A DNA stretch of 12,189 nt, from the NCBI GenBank assembly GCA_023266955.1, contig JAHFOH010000006.1, positions 9,660-21,848 of the forward strand, read 5' to 3'. The stretch is from Nitrososphaerota archaeon (GTDB taxonomy: Archaea > Thermoproteota > Nitrososphaeria > Nitrososphaerales > JAHFOH01). Under the pieces are notes generated by a model. The model was not told where the DNA came from. It was given only the letters and a program-made list of their open reading frames with translations, and ran no database searches. Shown piece by piece: positions 1-7,171 of the stretch. Position numbers and translations under genes: made by a program. Positions within the stretch are counted from its first letter, which is position 1. Each line of letters starts with the position of its first letter.

Positions 1-506
1 GAGTCGGTAGATGCGCAGATACCAAGGTGGTTGCGGAAGTCTAAGCTTCTGCATGAAGCGACTAGCGAAATGGTGACGTCAGGGCTGGCGACAGCTGGGT
101 ACTCCGGTGGAACGTACTGGACGCTCGTTCCTTCCATCCTTACAGCAGCACAGGGAATTATGAGGTCGCCAAGATTTATTCGGCGTTGGATCGCTCCGCA
201 GGTGCCAACTCGGATGAAAGTTTGTGCACCAGCACGCGCAAGCTCTTCCAAAACGATTGCAACTGCTGGCGAGCCGATTCCAGATGAGACGACAGTTACA
301 AGCTGTCCGGCGGCGTACCCATTGTGTACTCTGAATTCCCTGTGCTCAGCAACCTTCTTGCCATCTTCTAAGAAGCTTGCGATAAGGGGAACCCTATCTG
401 GATCTCCTGGAATGAGAACAAATCGGCCGACTTGCTCCGGTTTGACCCTGACATGGTAGAATGCGTTCTGCTTCGTCTTAGGCAGTTCTGCTGGTGGTAG
501 GTCCAA
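1..506 (-). CDS. udp: Uridine phosphorylase (partial, C-terminus beyond left edge)
   Basis: Catalyses phosphorolysis of uridine to uracil and ribose-1-phosphate in cytoplasmic pyrimidine salvage. The minus-strand frame is open from the left edge to a TTG at 504-506 and encodes the first 168 residues. Family motifs in order are: phosphate-binding GDPDRV (about residues 34-39), SSGIGSPA (74-81), RVGTCGAI (99-106) and RMEGTSVQY (123-131). The piece ends in GICASTD, which resembles the segment before the substrate-binding part of the fold. Family members are about 240-280 residues, so roughly a third is missing. I chose TTG because an in-frame stop lies a short way upstream, no ATG or GTG is available, and it leaves a normal 17-residue lead-in before the conserved core. 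It begins 7 bases after the stop of the COG2403 gene, so the two are probably cotranscribed. Whether uridine or another nucleoside is preferred cannot be settled from this part. Confidence 0.88.
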   Translation of the reverse strand, partial: MDLPPAELPKTKQNAFYHVRVKPEQVGRFVLIPGDPDRVPLIASFLEDGKKVAEHREFRVHNGYAAGQLVTVVSSGIGSPAVAIVLEELARAGAQTFIRVGTCGAIQRRINLGDLIIPCAAVRMEGTSVQYVPPEYPAVASPDVTISLVASCRSLDFRNHLGICASTD

Positions 507-513
507 TTCCGTT

Positions 514-1827
514 CTATAGCCTTGCCAAACCTTGAGTGAGGTATTCTTCTAGACCAGGTGAGTCCATGTCTGACGCTTCAAACCGTACCTTCGCCACCGG
601 CTTCTCGATGGCGATTAGTCGTGTTAGATCTGCAGGCGTTCCAAGGACGACTACATCACAGTCAACAGCTGCAATGGTCCGCTCCAAGTCTTTCAGTTGG
701 GAAGGGTTGTAACCTAAGGCTGGTAGAACAGGACCAATGTTTGGGTACTTTTCGTATGCGTTCTTGATAGATCCAACGGCATGAGCCCTAGGGTCAACCA
801 GCACGGCACCGATCCCTCGGGCCGCCGCCGCGCCAGCACCTTCACTCAACTCACCATGAGTGACGGAGGGCCCATCCTCAACGATAAGAGCTCTCTTTCC
901 CTTAACCATGTCTGGTCTATCGAGTACAGCATCCGACCTGATCTGGACTATCTTAGCTTCGGGATTCAGTTTTCTACAGGATTGGGTTACCCGCTCAACG
1001 TCCTTGGGCTCAGCAATGTTGGACTTGTTAACTACGATTATGTCTGCCATTCTTATGTTGGTTTCTCCTGGATGATATCTGCTCTCGTGTCCAGCTCGCA
1101 GAGGATCAGCCACCACTATAGTGATTGCCGGTTTATAGAAGGAGAAGTCGTTATTTCCGCCGTCCCAAACGATTACGTCAGCCTCCTTCTCTGCTTCCCA
1201 CAGAATCAATTGGTAGTCTATTCCGGCGAAGACAACAACTCCCCTTTCCATATGTCCCTCGTATTCCTCTCTTTCTTCTATCGTTGTTTCAAACTTCTCC
1301 AAATCGCTTGGCTTCTCAAATCTTTGAACCGGATGTTTGAAAGTTCCATAAGGCATCGGATGTCTTACGACAACTGGTTTTAGACCACTCTTCCTGCATA
1401 TGTCGACAACCTTCCTAGAGATTGTGCTTTTTCCGGCTCCTGTGCGGACAGCTAGAACAGCAATCACCGGCTTCGTTGAAGTAAGCATGGTATCCCCAGG
1501 GCCAAGAAGATGGAACGAAGCTCCTTTGGCAAGAACCAGTGATGCTAAATGCATCACATTTTCATGAGAAATGTCGCTATAAGAAAAGAAGACGTCAGTG
1601 ACATAATGCTCGCGTATTAACTCAGAAAGCTTCTCCTCATCATGAATCGGTATTCCGGTGGGATAGAGTCTTCCTGCAAGCTCCGGAGGATAGGTTCGGT
1701 CCTGAATAAAGGGTATCTGCGTGGCTGTGAAGGCGATCACTGTGTAGTCAGGATTGTCTCTGAATACTACGTTGAAATTGTGGAAGTCCCTCCCCGCAGC
1801 CCCCATAATGATGGCGTTCCGTGGCAA
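514..1827 (-). CDS. COG2403 P-loop NTPase, cyclic 2,3-diphosphoglycerate synthetase-like
   Basis: Encodes 437 residues. The N-terminal segment (IIMGAAGRDFHNFN, residues 6-19) is the hallmark of the COG2403 family, often annotated as cyclic 2,3-diphosphoglycerate synthetase or predicted GTPase. The P-loop RTGAGKST lies at 128-135. An acidic WDGGNND segment (221-227) probably plays the Walker B/switch role, and NKSN (267-270) follows a beta strand as a guanine-specificity motif would. The N-terminal part looks Rossmann-like and the C-terminal part carries the nucleotide-binding fold. The start is TTG at 1827, which restores the usual seven residues before MGAAG; a GGAG at 1837-1840 on the minus strand sits nine bases upstream. 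An in-frame ATG at 1806 is the alternative. It lies between thymidine kinase and uridine phosphorylase on the same strand, hinting at a role near nucleoside or phosphorylated-sugar metabolism. True substrate unknown; the synthetase name is carried over from the family. Confidence 0.85.
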   Translation of the reverse strand: MPRNAIIMGAAGRDFHNFNVVFRDNPDYTVIAFTATQIPFIQDRTYPPELAGRLYPTGIPIHDEEKLSELIREHYVTDVFFSYSDISHENVMHLASLVLAKGASFHLLGPGDTMLTSTKPVIAVLAVRTGAGKSTISRKVVDICRKSGLKPVVVRHPMPYGTFKHPVQRFEKPSDLEKFETTIEEREEYEGHMERGVVVFAGIDYQLILWEAEKEADVIVWDGGNNDFSFYKPAITIVVADPLRAGHESRYHPGETNIRMADIIVVNKSNIAEPKDVERVTQSCRKLNPEAKIVQIRSDAVLDRPDMVKGKRALIVEDGPSVTHGELSEGAGAAAARGIGAVLVDPRAHAVGSIKNAYEKYPNIGPVLPALGYNPSQLKDLERTIAAVDCDVVVLGTPADLTRLIAIEKPVAKVRFEASDMDSPGLEEYLTQGLARL

Positions 1828-1911
1828 TATTCAAAACTCCGTGGATTATCGATAGACCCCAGCGAATAATTAACCGTTAGATGGCTATGAGACCAATTAT
1901 GGAACTAACAT

Positions 1912-2499
1912 TTACGCGGGAGGCTGATAGCAGGTTCTACACCTTGGCTCGTAAAGCTCTTTTCCCCCGATTACCACTATCGGACTATCCTTCGGCGCAG
2001 GCTTGCCACCTATGAGTCTTTGAGTTCTGCTCGCTTCCCCGCCACATATTACGCAAACCGCGGTAAGAAAGACGACTTTATCTGCAATGCTCAAGAATTC
2101 CAAAGTGGTGGGAAACGGTTCTCCCCGGAAATTCAGGTTCAACCCGCTAACGATTACTCTCTTACCGTCATCTGCAAGTGTGACACATGTCTTCACGATG
2201 GACATTGGGAAGAACTGGATCTCATCCACTGCAACAACATTGAGATTCGCTTTCGCCGATGTTGAGCGTATCTTTGAGATGCCTGCTTTGTCCGCGGGGA
2301 CTACGAACGCACTGTATCTTAGGCCATTGTGTGTTACAACCTCTTTTGCACTGTAGCGCGTGTCGAACGAAGGTTTGAAGATTCCTGCGTGTTTCTTTGC
2401 ATAGACCTCTCTTTCTACAAGCCTTATCAGCTCGGAAGTCTTCCCAGCGAACATCGGTCCCGCGACGACTTCCAGTGACACAACGTTCACCCTGTCCAC
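1912..2499 (-). CDS. tdk: Thymidine kinase, TK1-like type II
   Basis: Phosphorylates thymidine (and probably deoxyuridine) to the 5'-monophosphate with ATP in the cytoplasm. The 195-residue product has the full type II thymidine kinase layout: P-loop GPMFAGKT (14-21), VDEIQFF (91-97) with the magnesium-binding Asp and the catalytic Glu93, and the lasso region ending in ELYEPRC (181-187). Four cysteines, 149, 152, 187 and 190, form the structural zinc site. Length is normal for the family (about 190-200). The upstream limit is GTG at 2499, but GTGs at 2490 and 2481 are also in frame; 2481 would give a start (MSLEVVAGPMF) closer to typical homologues. It lies 38 bases after the decarboxylase gene and 84 bases before the COG2403 gene, all on the minus strand, so an operon is likely. 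No essential residue looks damaged. Confidence 0.95.
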   Translation of the reverse strand: MDRVNVVSLEVVAGPMFAGKTSELIRLVEREVYAKKHAGIFKPSFDTRYSAKEVVTHNGLRYSAFVVPADKAGISKIRSTSAKANLNVVAVDEIQFFPMSIVKTCVTLADDGKRVIVSGLNLNFRGEPFPTTLEFLSIADKVVFLTAVCVICGGEASRTQRLIGGKPAPKDSPIVVIGGKELYEPRCRTCYQPPA

Positions 2500-2537
2500 A
2501 GTCTATTTGATGTTAACGTATGTCCGTTCCGTGAGCA

Positions 2538-3863
2538 CTAGAAGGTGATCTCTAGTTCTCCGCCTTCTTCTCGGTACAGGTCCTCGATAGTCTGAGCCTG
2601 TCGTACGAGAACGAAATCGCCGTTCATGCGTCGCATTACGATTGCGGGTTTGGTTTGGCAATGGAAGGGCATGTTGAAGACTATTGAATACGCCCCGACG
2701 TTCCGAAACGCCAGGAACTTCCCGACCGATGCACCATCGAGATTCGAAAGTTGGGAGCTGGGGAAGATATCGTAGGTATCACAGAGTCTTCCTGCAACGG
2801 TGATTCGTGATTCTGGCTCATACCTCCCCTTTGGATACACTTCCTGTGGGTACTCTTGGCGCAACAACGCTGCGTCCAAAAGTAGGTGATAGCCGGCATC
2901 TACGAAGATGAGCTTTTGGTCACCGTAAGTCTTGGCGTTCACTATCTTGGACACAAGGACGCAGGATTCGGCAGATAGATACCGTCCACTCTCCAAAATC
3001 ACTGTGGGATTTGAATTGAGTCTTTGGGCCAGTTGGTTAAGCCTTGGCATCAGCATTGTCCCAATTTCACGTGGAGTTGGAACTGGTTCGTCGTAGACAA
3101 CTGGCGTTCCCCCTCCAATGTCAATAACCTTGACGTTAATGTCAGGATATTCTCTTGACATCCTATGAATGAAAATTTCCAACTTGTCAAGCGCTGATAG
3201 GAAGCACTGTGGATCAACTACTTGAGAGCCGAGGTGGAAATGAAAGCCCTCGAAGATTAGCCTGGGATTGTCCATGATTTTCCTCACAAGGTGGTGTGCG
3301 CTGTCAGTCGTGCCGGAGTTAAAGGGAACTCCGAACTTTCCATGTCTATATGATGCTCTAATCCCTGCTTTCACGGCGACTTCGGGGTTCACTCGAGCCA
3401 AAATTCTCGGGCTTTTTTGTGCACGTTCGGACGCGTTGATTAGGTTGATGAGTCCATTGTAGGAGCCGACCACGATGCGGGATACACCAGCCTGCAGGAT
3501 CTGAAAGAATTCTTGCTCCTCTTCGGTGACGCTAGTGTAAATTGCGTTTTCAGGGGCTCCCCCACATCTAGAATAGAAGTACAGCTCTCCCAGTGAGGTG
3601 ATATCAAACAGGATGCCCTCAGAAACGAAGACTTTAACGACAGCCGGATTGAAATTCGCCTTCATCGAGTACGCGATCCTAATGGGACCACGGAACCCGC
3701 TGAAGGCTTCCTCAAGTTCCCTTACTTTACGACGAAGAGTCTCCTCATCGATGAGAAAGACAGGCGTGCCATATTTCTGCGATATTTCTCTGATCTCGTT
3801 CTCAGAGAAAACCCGCGTTGAAACCCGAATTTTCGCAACGGGCCGCGAGTTTGCCTCAACCAA
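2538..3863 (-). CDS. PLP-dependent decarboxylase of the DapDC/ODC family, substrate uncertain
   Basis: A fold-type III decarboxylase of 441 residues, alanine-racemase-like TIM barrel followed by a beta domain. The PLP lysine is K68 in AYSMKAN, the HFHLGSQ motif is at 208-214, the glycine-rich phosphate loop IGGGTP at 249-254, and ESGR at 291-294 replaces the usual EPGR. Near the C-terminus the active-site Cys361 sits in LCDTYD, where diaminopimelate decarboxylases usually have CESGD or CESSD and ornithine decarboxylases CDGLD. The usual C-terminal GAY...YNSRPR motif is replaced by GAYSIVFNMPFHCQTKP (390-406), losing the YN and the RPR arginines. LysA is therefore only the nearest well-known name; an ornithine-type or other amino-acid decarboxylase is possible. 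The start is TTG at 3863, the only plausible one near the conserved beginning, with a TATA-like box about 32 bases upstream that implies a nearly leaderless mRNA. It is first in the minus-strand run with thymidine kinase. Confidence 0.85.
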   Translation of the reverse strand: MVEANSRPVAKIRVSTRVFSENEIREISQKYGTPVFLIDEETLRRKVRELEEAFSGFRGPIRIAYSMKANFNPAVVKVFVSEGILFDITSLGELYFYSRCGGAPENAIYTSVTEEEQEFFQILQAGVSRIVVGSYNGLINLINASERAQKSPRILARVNPEVAVKAGIRASYRHGKFGVPFNSGTTDSAHHLVRKIMDNPRLIFEGFHFHLGSQVVDPQCFLSALDKLEIFIHRMSREYPDINVKVIDIGGGTPVVYDEPVPTPREIGTMLMPRLNQLAQRLNSNPTVILESGRYLSAESCVLVSKIVNAKTYGDQKLIFVDAGYHLLLDAALLRQEYPQEVYPKGRYEPESRITVAGRLCDTYDIFPSSQLSNLDGASVGKFLAFRNVGAYSIVFNMPFHCQTKPAIVMRRMNGDFVLVRQAQTIEDLYREEGGELEITF

Positions 3864-3890
3864 CTTATTTAGACATCCGCTTGAAAAATT

Positions 3891-3900
3891 TGTTAATAAA
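3891..3900 (-). promoter_or_regulatory. TATA-like promoter of the decarboxylase gene
   Basis: On the minus strand the element reads TTTATTAACA and is preceded by a purine-rich AAAAGA that could serve as a BRE. Its centre is about 32 bases before the TTG start at 3863, which places transcription initiation within a few bases of the start codon. Sequence-only inference, but the spacing matches several other genes in the window. Confidence 0.55.
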
Positions 3901-4102
3901 TCTTTTGTGCAGTTCCCCTCAGTTTTTTCTCCGAATTTCTTGTAACCATTGGTGAAACTGCGTTTTCTTTTCCTAATGTTGGAACGAATCAGAACAGCTT
4001 AAGCTTACTTTCTACTGACAACAATCTCTTTCGTGGAGACATTGCGGGATTCCACGCGATACTAGCATTATTTTGTTGCGGGGCTTTCCTGTTGTACTAC
4101 TC

Positions 4103-4135
4103 CGACGTTCGAATGATTGAAGACTAAGGACGTCG
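4103..4135. repeat. Imperfect inverted repeat downstream of rpoK
   Basis: CGACGTTC at 4103-4110 pairs with GGACGTCG at 4128-4135 apart from one pair that is a G-U wobble on one RNA strand, with a 17-base loop. It lies about 30 bases beyond the rpoK stop on the transcribed strand and could be a 3'-end structure. No T tract follows on that strand, so a terminator role is weakly supported. Confidence 0.3.
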
Positions 4136-4164
4136 TTCTCATAAGGCAGTTGAGTTTTCAGAAT

Positions 4165-4488
4165 TCACTGGAGTAGCCAGTCGATCGGGATGTCTTGGTA
4201 TGTTCCGTCGGGTAGAGCCCGTCTTATTGAAATAGGGAGTGCCATCAACTCCAGTTCCTCCATCGCTATGCTTATCGGATCTCTGACAGTAGGCTTCACT
4301 TGAATAAACGGAGGAGCACCTAGAGCTAATTGTAGCGCTCTAGCTCCGATTATTCTTGCCCTTTCAAAACGCGTCAGCTTCGGCGGACCAATGTTAATCT
4401 TTGGTCGCTTGACTTCTTCGACCACCGTCTTTCGTTGTTTTCGTCGTGAAACACCGCGGCTAGGTTTCTTCGCCGCAGAAGTTTTCAC
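4165..4488 (-). CDS. rpoK: DNA-directed RNA polymerase subunit Rpo6/RpoK (omega/Rpb6 homologue)
   Basis: Small subunit of archaeal RNA polymerase, homologous to bacterial omega and eukaryotic Rpb6, involved in assembly and stability of the large subunits. The conserved core fills residues 37-107: KLTRFERARIIGARALQLA, then GAPPF, then RDPISIAMEELE, and the closing LPISIRRALPDG. A basic, Lys/Arg/Ser-rich extension of about 35 residues precedes it, as in some archaeal homologues. The open frame continues upstream to an ATG at 4623, but that would read through a TATA-like box and overlap the divergent neighbour. I chose GTG at 4488, with GGAGG about 11 bases upstream, giving 107 residues. Divergent from the cyclophilin-like gene across a short promoter region. 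The exact start is the main uncertainty. Confidence 0.93.
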   Translation of the reverse strand: MKTSAAKKPSRGVSRRKQRKTVVEEVKRPKINIGPPKLTRFERARIIGARALQLALGAPPFIQVKPTVRDPISIAMEELELMALPISIRRALPDGTYQDIPIDWLLQ

Positions 4489-4535
4489 AGGTCGGGGTGC
4501 CTCCGAGGAAGCTAGTGCACGCGATTGGCCACTCC

Positions 4536-4544
4536 GTATAAAGG
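4536..4544. promoter_or_regulatory. TATA-like element between rpoK and the cyclophilin-like gene
   Basis: The motif is GTATAAAGG on the plus strand and CCTTTATAC on the minus strand, so it resembles an archaeal TATA box in both directions. Counting about 26 bases downstream would give a leader of roughly 25 bases for rpoK (GTG at 4488) and roughly 48 bases for the plus-strand gene (TTG at 4614). Both genes have a Shine-Dalgarno-like motif, as leadered mRNAs would need. No second TATA is obvious for either gene. Confidence 0.45.
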
Positions 4545-4613
4545 TTGCTAAGCAAAATGTCTTCTTCAGAACGCAAAGAATTAGATGGTGGAAGACAAGG
4601 ATAAGAGGACTGA

Positions 4614-4991
4614 TTGCCCTCATCAGTTTCGAAAGTCATAATCCGTATTTCCCTGCAGGGTAAGGGGGAGGCCGACGCTGAGGTATTTCGTCACCTTTCC
4701 CCTGTAACACTTGGTGAGTTGCTGCGGAATCTGCCTTTGCAGAGTCGTGTCAGCAGATATCTGGATCAGTTCATCTATGTGACGAGCAACGTGGTTGCGG
4801 GTGTTGAAAAGGCTCGAAGCAGCTTCAAGAGGGGGGATGTCGCATTCTTGGCAGCCAATGGGGGCGTATGCTTTTTCCTAAAGGACTCAATCGTTGCGCG
4901 ACCCATGAACCCGTTAGGGAGAATGCTCTCTGGAATCGACTTACTTGAAAGGGCCGAGGCTGGGGATGTGATTCGTCTGGAGTCAATCTAA
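4614..4991 (+). CDS. Cyclophilin-like fold protein of the TM1367/DUF369 type
   Basis: A 125-residue protein that resembles the TM1367/DUF369 family: small, mostly beta proteins with a cyclophilin-like barrel but without the known peptidyl-prolyl isomerase active site. Visible landmarks are the N-terminal strand pattern VIIRISLQGKGEADAEV (8-24), LSPVTLGELLRNLPLQSRVSR (28-48), a KRGDVAFLAANGGVCFFL strand-turn region (72-89) and the closing NPLGRMLSGIDLLERAEAGD segment. No signal peptide or membrane segment is present, so it is probably cytoplasmic. The start is TTG at 4614 with AGAGG at 4604-4608, a good Shine-Dalgarno spacing, and no ATG is available. It is divergent from rpoK and its stop overlaps that of rps25e by four bases, tail to tail. 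Function unknown; family assignment is from sequence pattern only. Confidence 0.75.
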   Translation: MPSSVSKVIIRISLQGKGEADAEVFRHLSPVTLGELLRNLPLQSRVSRYLDQFIYVTSNVVAGVEKARSSFKRGDVAFLAANGGVCFFLKDSIVARPMNPLGRMLSGIDLLERAEAGDVIRLESI

Positions 4992-5305
4992 GATGACAGT
5001 GGGCTATACACATAGTGTCCGCTGAAGCCCCCTACTTTCCCGATGAGATTCTTAGACTCTAACGATCTTAGAAGTGAAGAGGCTACGGAGGCATTTACTC
5101 CTAATGCTTTCGCCGCAGCGTAAATGGTGATAGCCTTGAGTTGAGAAAGAGACTTCAATGCCTGCTGCTCATCCACCCTGGCTATGGCTGACAACTTGAC
5201 CTTCTGTCCACTAGTCTTCGTTTCCTTTTCCTTCTTCTCAGGCTTCGGGGCTGCAGCCTGAGCCTTTTCCACCTGCGAGAGCGGCTTCTTCTTGGTTCCT
5301 CCCAT
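4988..5305 (-). CDS. rps25e: 30S ribosomal protein S25e
   Basis: Component of the small ribosomal subunit near the E site and head, shared with eukaryotes and found in TACK-type archaea but not Euryarchaeota. The 105-residue product has a low-complexity, Lys/Glu/Ala-rich N-terminal tail (about 1-38, GGTKKKP, KPEKKEKETK) followed by the S25 winged-helix domain (about 45-105) with ITIYAAAKALGVNASVASSLLRSLESKNLIGKV and the GHYVYSP ending. The open frame extends upstream, but ATG at 5305 directly before GGTKKK matches family starts, and a TATA-like box lies about 31 bases upstream, consistent with a leaderless mRNA. This is one of few ATG starts here. Divergent from the DNA ligase gene. Residue quality and length fit an intact gene. 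Confidence 0.95.
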   Translation of the reverse strand: MGGTKKKPLSQVEKAQAAAPKPEKKEKETKTSGQKVKLSAIARVDEQQALKSLSQLKAITIYAAAKALGVNASVASSLLRSLESKNLIGKVGGFSGHYVYSPLSS

Positions 5306-5331
5306 ATCCAAGCGTCTTGCTGAGGTCTGCA

Positions 5332-5339
5332 GTTTTAAG
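5332..5339. promoter_or_regulatory. Shared TATA-like element between rps25e and the DNA ligase gene
   Basis: The plus strand reads GTTTTAAG and the minus strand CTTAAAAC, giving a near-symmetric A/T core. It is about 31 bases from the S25e ATG (5305), as for a leaderless transcript, and about 57 bases from the ligase TTG (5393). The latter leaves a leader of about 30 bases carrying GAAGAGG (5375-5381). I see no other TATA candidate in this 87-base gap. Confidence 0.45.
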
Positions 5340-5392
5340 GCTTGCTGGAAAGACACATTAGAACTCGAAATTCTGAAGAGGTTTGCAACCGT

Positions 5393-7171
5393 TTGCGCTA
5401 CGCTGCCGTCGCAGAAATCTACGAGAAGATGGAGGGCACGACCAAGCGACTGGAGCTCATCGACCATCTCGTTCAATTGATTCTGAAGACACCGAAGGAC
5501 GTAATCGACAAGGTGATCTATCTAACGCAGGGGAAGTTGTATCCAGATTTTAAAGGAGTTGAGATCGGAGTTGCAGAAAAATTGGCGCTGAGAGTCATCT
5601 CGCTCTCAGCAGGTGTGGATCAAAAACAAGTTGAATCAGTGTACAAGAAGAGGGGAGATATCGGCACCGTTGCCGAACAGTACCTAGGGAAGAGGGGTCA
5701 AGTGACACTATTGTCAAAGCCGCTGACGGTACAGCGAGTCTATGAGTTGCTGGATCGAATTGCCGACACCTCTGGTCAAGGTTCGCTGGAGACAAAGCTT
5801 CGGTTACTAAGTAGTCTGCTAAACGATTCGACACCGATGGAGGCGAAATACGTGATGAGGACAGTAATGGGGCAGCTGCGACTAGGTATCGCTGACTACA
5901 CGGTTCTCGACGCATTGGCGGTAGCATATACGGGAGATAAAACGAACCGAATCTATCTTGAGCGGGCATATAATCTATCCAGTGATTTGGGGGCAGTGGC
6001 CAGAACAATTGCCCTTGAAGGTCTTGAGCCAATCAAAAAGTTTCGTATCACCGTTGGTAAACCCGTAAGGCCGATGCTGGCGGAGAGGATGGAGACCGCG
6101 GAGCAGATCGTCGAGAAGCTTGGCGGAAAGTGTGCGGCAGAATACAAACTAGACGGCGAGAGACTTCAGCTGCATAAAATGAATGGTAAGGTGATGATTT
6201 TCTCGCGTAGATTGGAGAACATAACAAACCATTATCCGGATGCCGGTGAGGCGACGCTGAAGCACGTACGTGCAACGGAGGCGATACTTGAAGCAGAAGT
6301 TGTAGCGGTAAACCTTGACACCGGTGAATATCTTCCATTTCAAGAACTGATGCACAGGAGAAGAAAGTACGGCGTTGAAGAGGCGATGAGAAAGTATCCT
6401 ACAGTCCTTAACTGCTTTGATGTTCTTTACGCTGACGATATAGACTATACTTCAAGACCCTATGAAGACAGAAGGAGAGCGTTGGAAAAGATTGTGGAGC
6501 ACAATCATGTGATCAGAATAGTGCCCTCGATTATTACAGATGATCCTGAGAAGATAGAGCACTTTATGCAGCAAGCCATCATAGATGGATGTGAGGGACT
6601 CGTCGTTAAAGACCTGAAGAGTGTGTACAGAGCTGGGGCTAGAGAGTTTTCATGGATCAAATTGAAAAGAGAGTACAGGAGTGAACTGAGTGACACAATT
6701 GATCTGGTGGTAGTCGGAGCATTTTACGGTAGGGGTAGGAGGGCTGGCAAATACGGGACTTTTCTTCTGGCTGCGTATGATAAGGAGACGGGCAGGTTGC
6801 CGACTGCAACGAAGATAGGGACTGGATTTACTGATGAAGATCTTGAACGTTTTCCTGAATTGCTCAAGCCTCATCAAATTCCAACGAAGGATCCGAGAGT
6901 TGACTCCGCGCTTGAAGCGGACATTTGGTTCCGTCCGAAGGTCGTGATTGAAACGATAGCTTCTGAAATTACGTTGAGTCCTATATATCCCTGTGGAAGG
7001 GATGCGATCAGGAAAGGCTCAGGTCTAGCGCTAAGGTTTCCTAAGTATACAGGGAAACTAAGAGATGATAAGGCGCCTGAAGATGCTACCTCGGTTTCTG
7101 AAATTGTTCAAATGTACCGGAGACAGCTTAAGAAAATTGGCGAAGCTGCTAGCGAAGTCGCGGCAGCATAG
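5393..7171 (+). CDS. lig: ATP-dependent DNA ligase, archaeal type
   Basis: Seals 5'-phosphate/3'-hydroxyl nicks in replication and repair through an enzyme-AMP intermediate. The 592-residue product has the three-domain archaeal/ligase I order: N-terminal DNA-binding domain (about 1-215), adenylation domain and C-terminal OB-fold. Nucleotidyltransferase motifs are clear: motif I EYKLDGER with the adenylated lysine at K252, motif III LEAEVVAV (about 298-305), CFDVLY (340-345), motif IV EGLVVK (400-405) and motif V WIKLK (420-424). The open frame starts at 5342, but the first 17 codons run past the usual family beginning; TTG at 5393 gives MRYAAVAEIYEKMEGTTKR, matching typical archaeal ligases, with GAAGAGG 11 bases upstream. 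The C-terminal tail after the OB domain is Glu/Ala-rich. Cofactor use beyond ATP cannot be judged from sequence. Confidence 0.97.
   Translation: MRYAAVAEIYEKMEGTTKRLELIDHLVQLILKTPKDVIDKVIYLTQGKLYPDFKGVEIGVAEKLALRVISLSAGVDQKQVESVYKKRGDIGTVAEQYLGKRGQVTLLSKPLTVQRVYELLDRIADTSGQGSLETKLRLLSSLLNDSTPMEAKYVMRTVMGQLRLGIADYTVLDALAVAYTGDKTNRIYLERAYNLSSDLGAVARTIALEGLEPIKKFRITVGKPVRPMLAERMETAEQIVEKLGGKCAAEYKLDGERLQLHKMNGKVMIFSRRLENITNHYPDAGEATLKHVRATEAILEAEVVAVNLDTGEYLPFQELMHRRRKYGVEEAMRKYPTVLNCFDVLYADDIDYTSRPYEDRRRALEKIVEHNHVIRIVPSIITDDPEKIEHFMQQAIIDGCEGLVVKDLKSVYRAGAREFSWIKLKREYRSELSDTIDLVVVGAFYGRGRRAGKYGTFLLAAYDKETGRLPTATKIGTGFTDEDLERFPELLKPHQIPTKDPRVDSALEADIWFRPKVVIETIASEITLSPIYPCGRDAIRKGSGLALRFPKYTGKLRDDKAPEDATSVSEIVQMYRRQLKKIGEAASEVAAA

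Larger units (their letters stand above)
3864..4164. other. Gene-free region between the decarboxylase gene and rpoK
   Basis: This stretch of 301 bases has no open frame with a recognisable product on either strand; the longest ATG frames confined to it are under 20 codons. Its left end holds the probable promoter of the decarboxylase gene. Its right end is the 3' flank of rpoK and contains an imperfect inverted repeat at 4103-4110 and 4128-4135. I looked for a tRNA or C/D box RNA and found no convincing stems or boxes. The middle (about 3950-4100) holds nothing I can name. Confidence 0.6.

Noticed and set aside
31..459. Plus-strand open frame of 142 codons
   Set aside because: It is the antisense of the uridine phosphorylase gene, whose minus-strand translation carries clear family motifs.
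781..1383. Plus-strand open frame of 200 codons inside the COG2403 gene
   Set aside because: Its translation has no domain pattern and the opposite strand encodes the conserved P-loop protein.
4042..4089. Two similar copies of TTGCGGG followed by a TTCC-like end (4042-4053 and 4076-4089)
   Set aside because: The copies are short and imperfect, with only two occurrences, so chance is a sufficient explanation.
4101..4125. GTTCGAAT resembling a tRNA T-loop
   Set aside because: The flanking bases do not form a five-base T stem, and no anticodon, D or acceptor arms can be drawn around it.
4489..4623. Upstream part of the rpoK frame as coding sequence
   Set aside because: It is unlike any Rpo6 N-terminus I know, crosses a TATA-like box and overlaps the divergent gene; kept only as an alternative start.
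5306..5476. Upstream extension of the S25e frame to 162 residues
   Set aside because: It is antisense to the start of ligase and crosses the probable promoter; ATG 5305 before GGTKKK matches the family.
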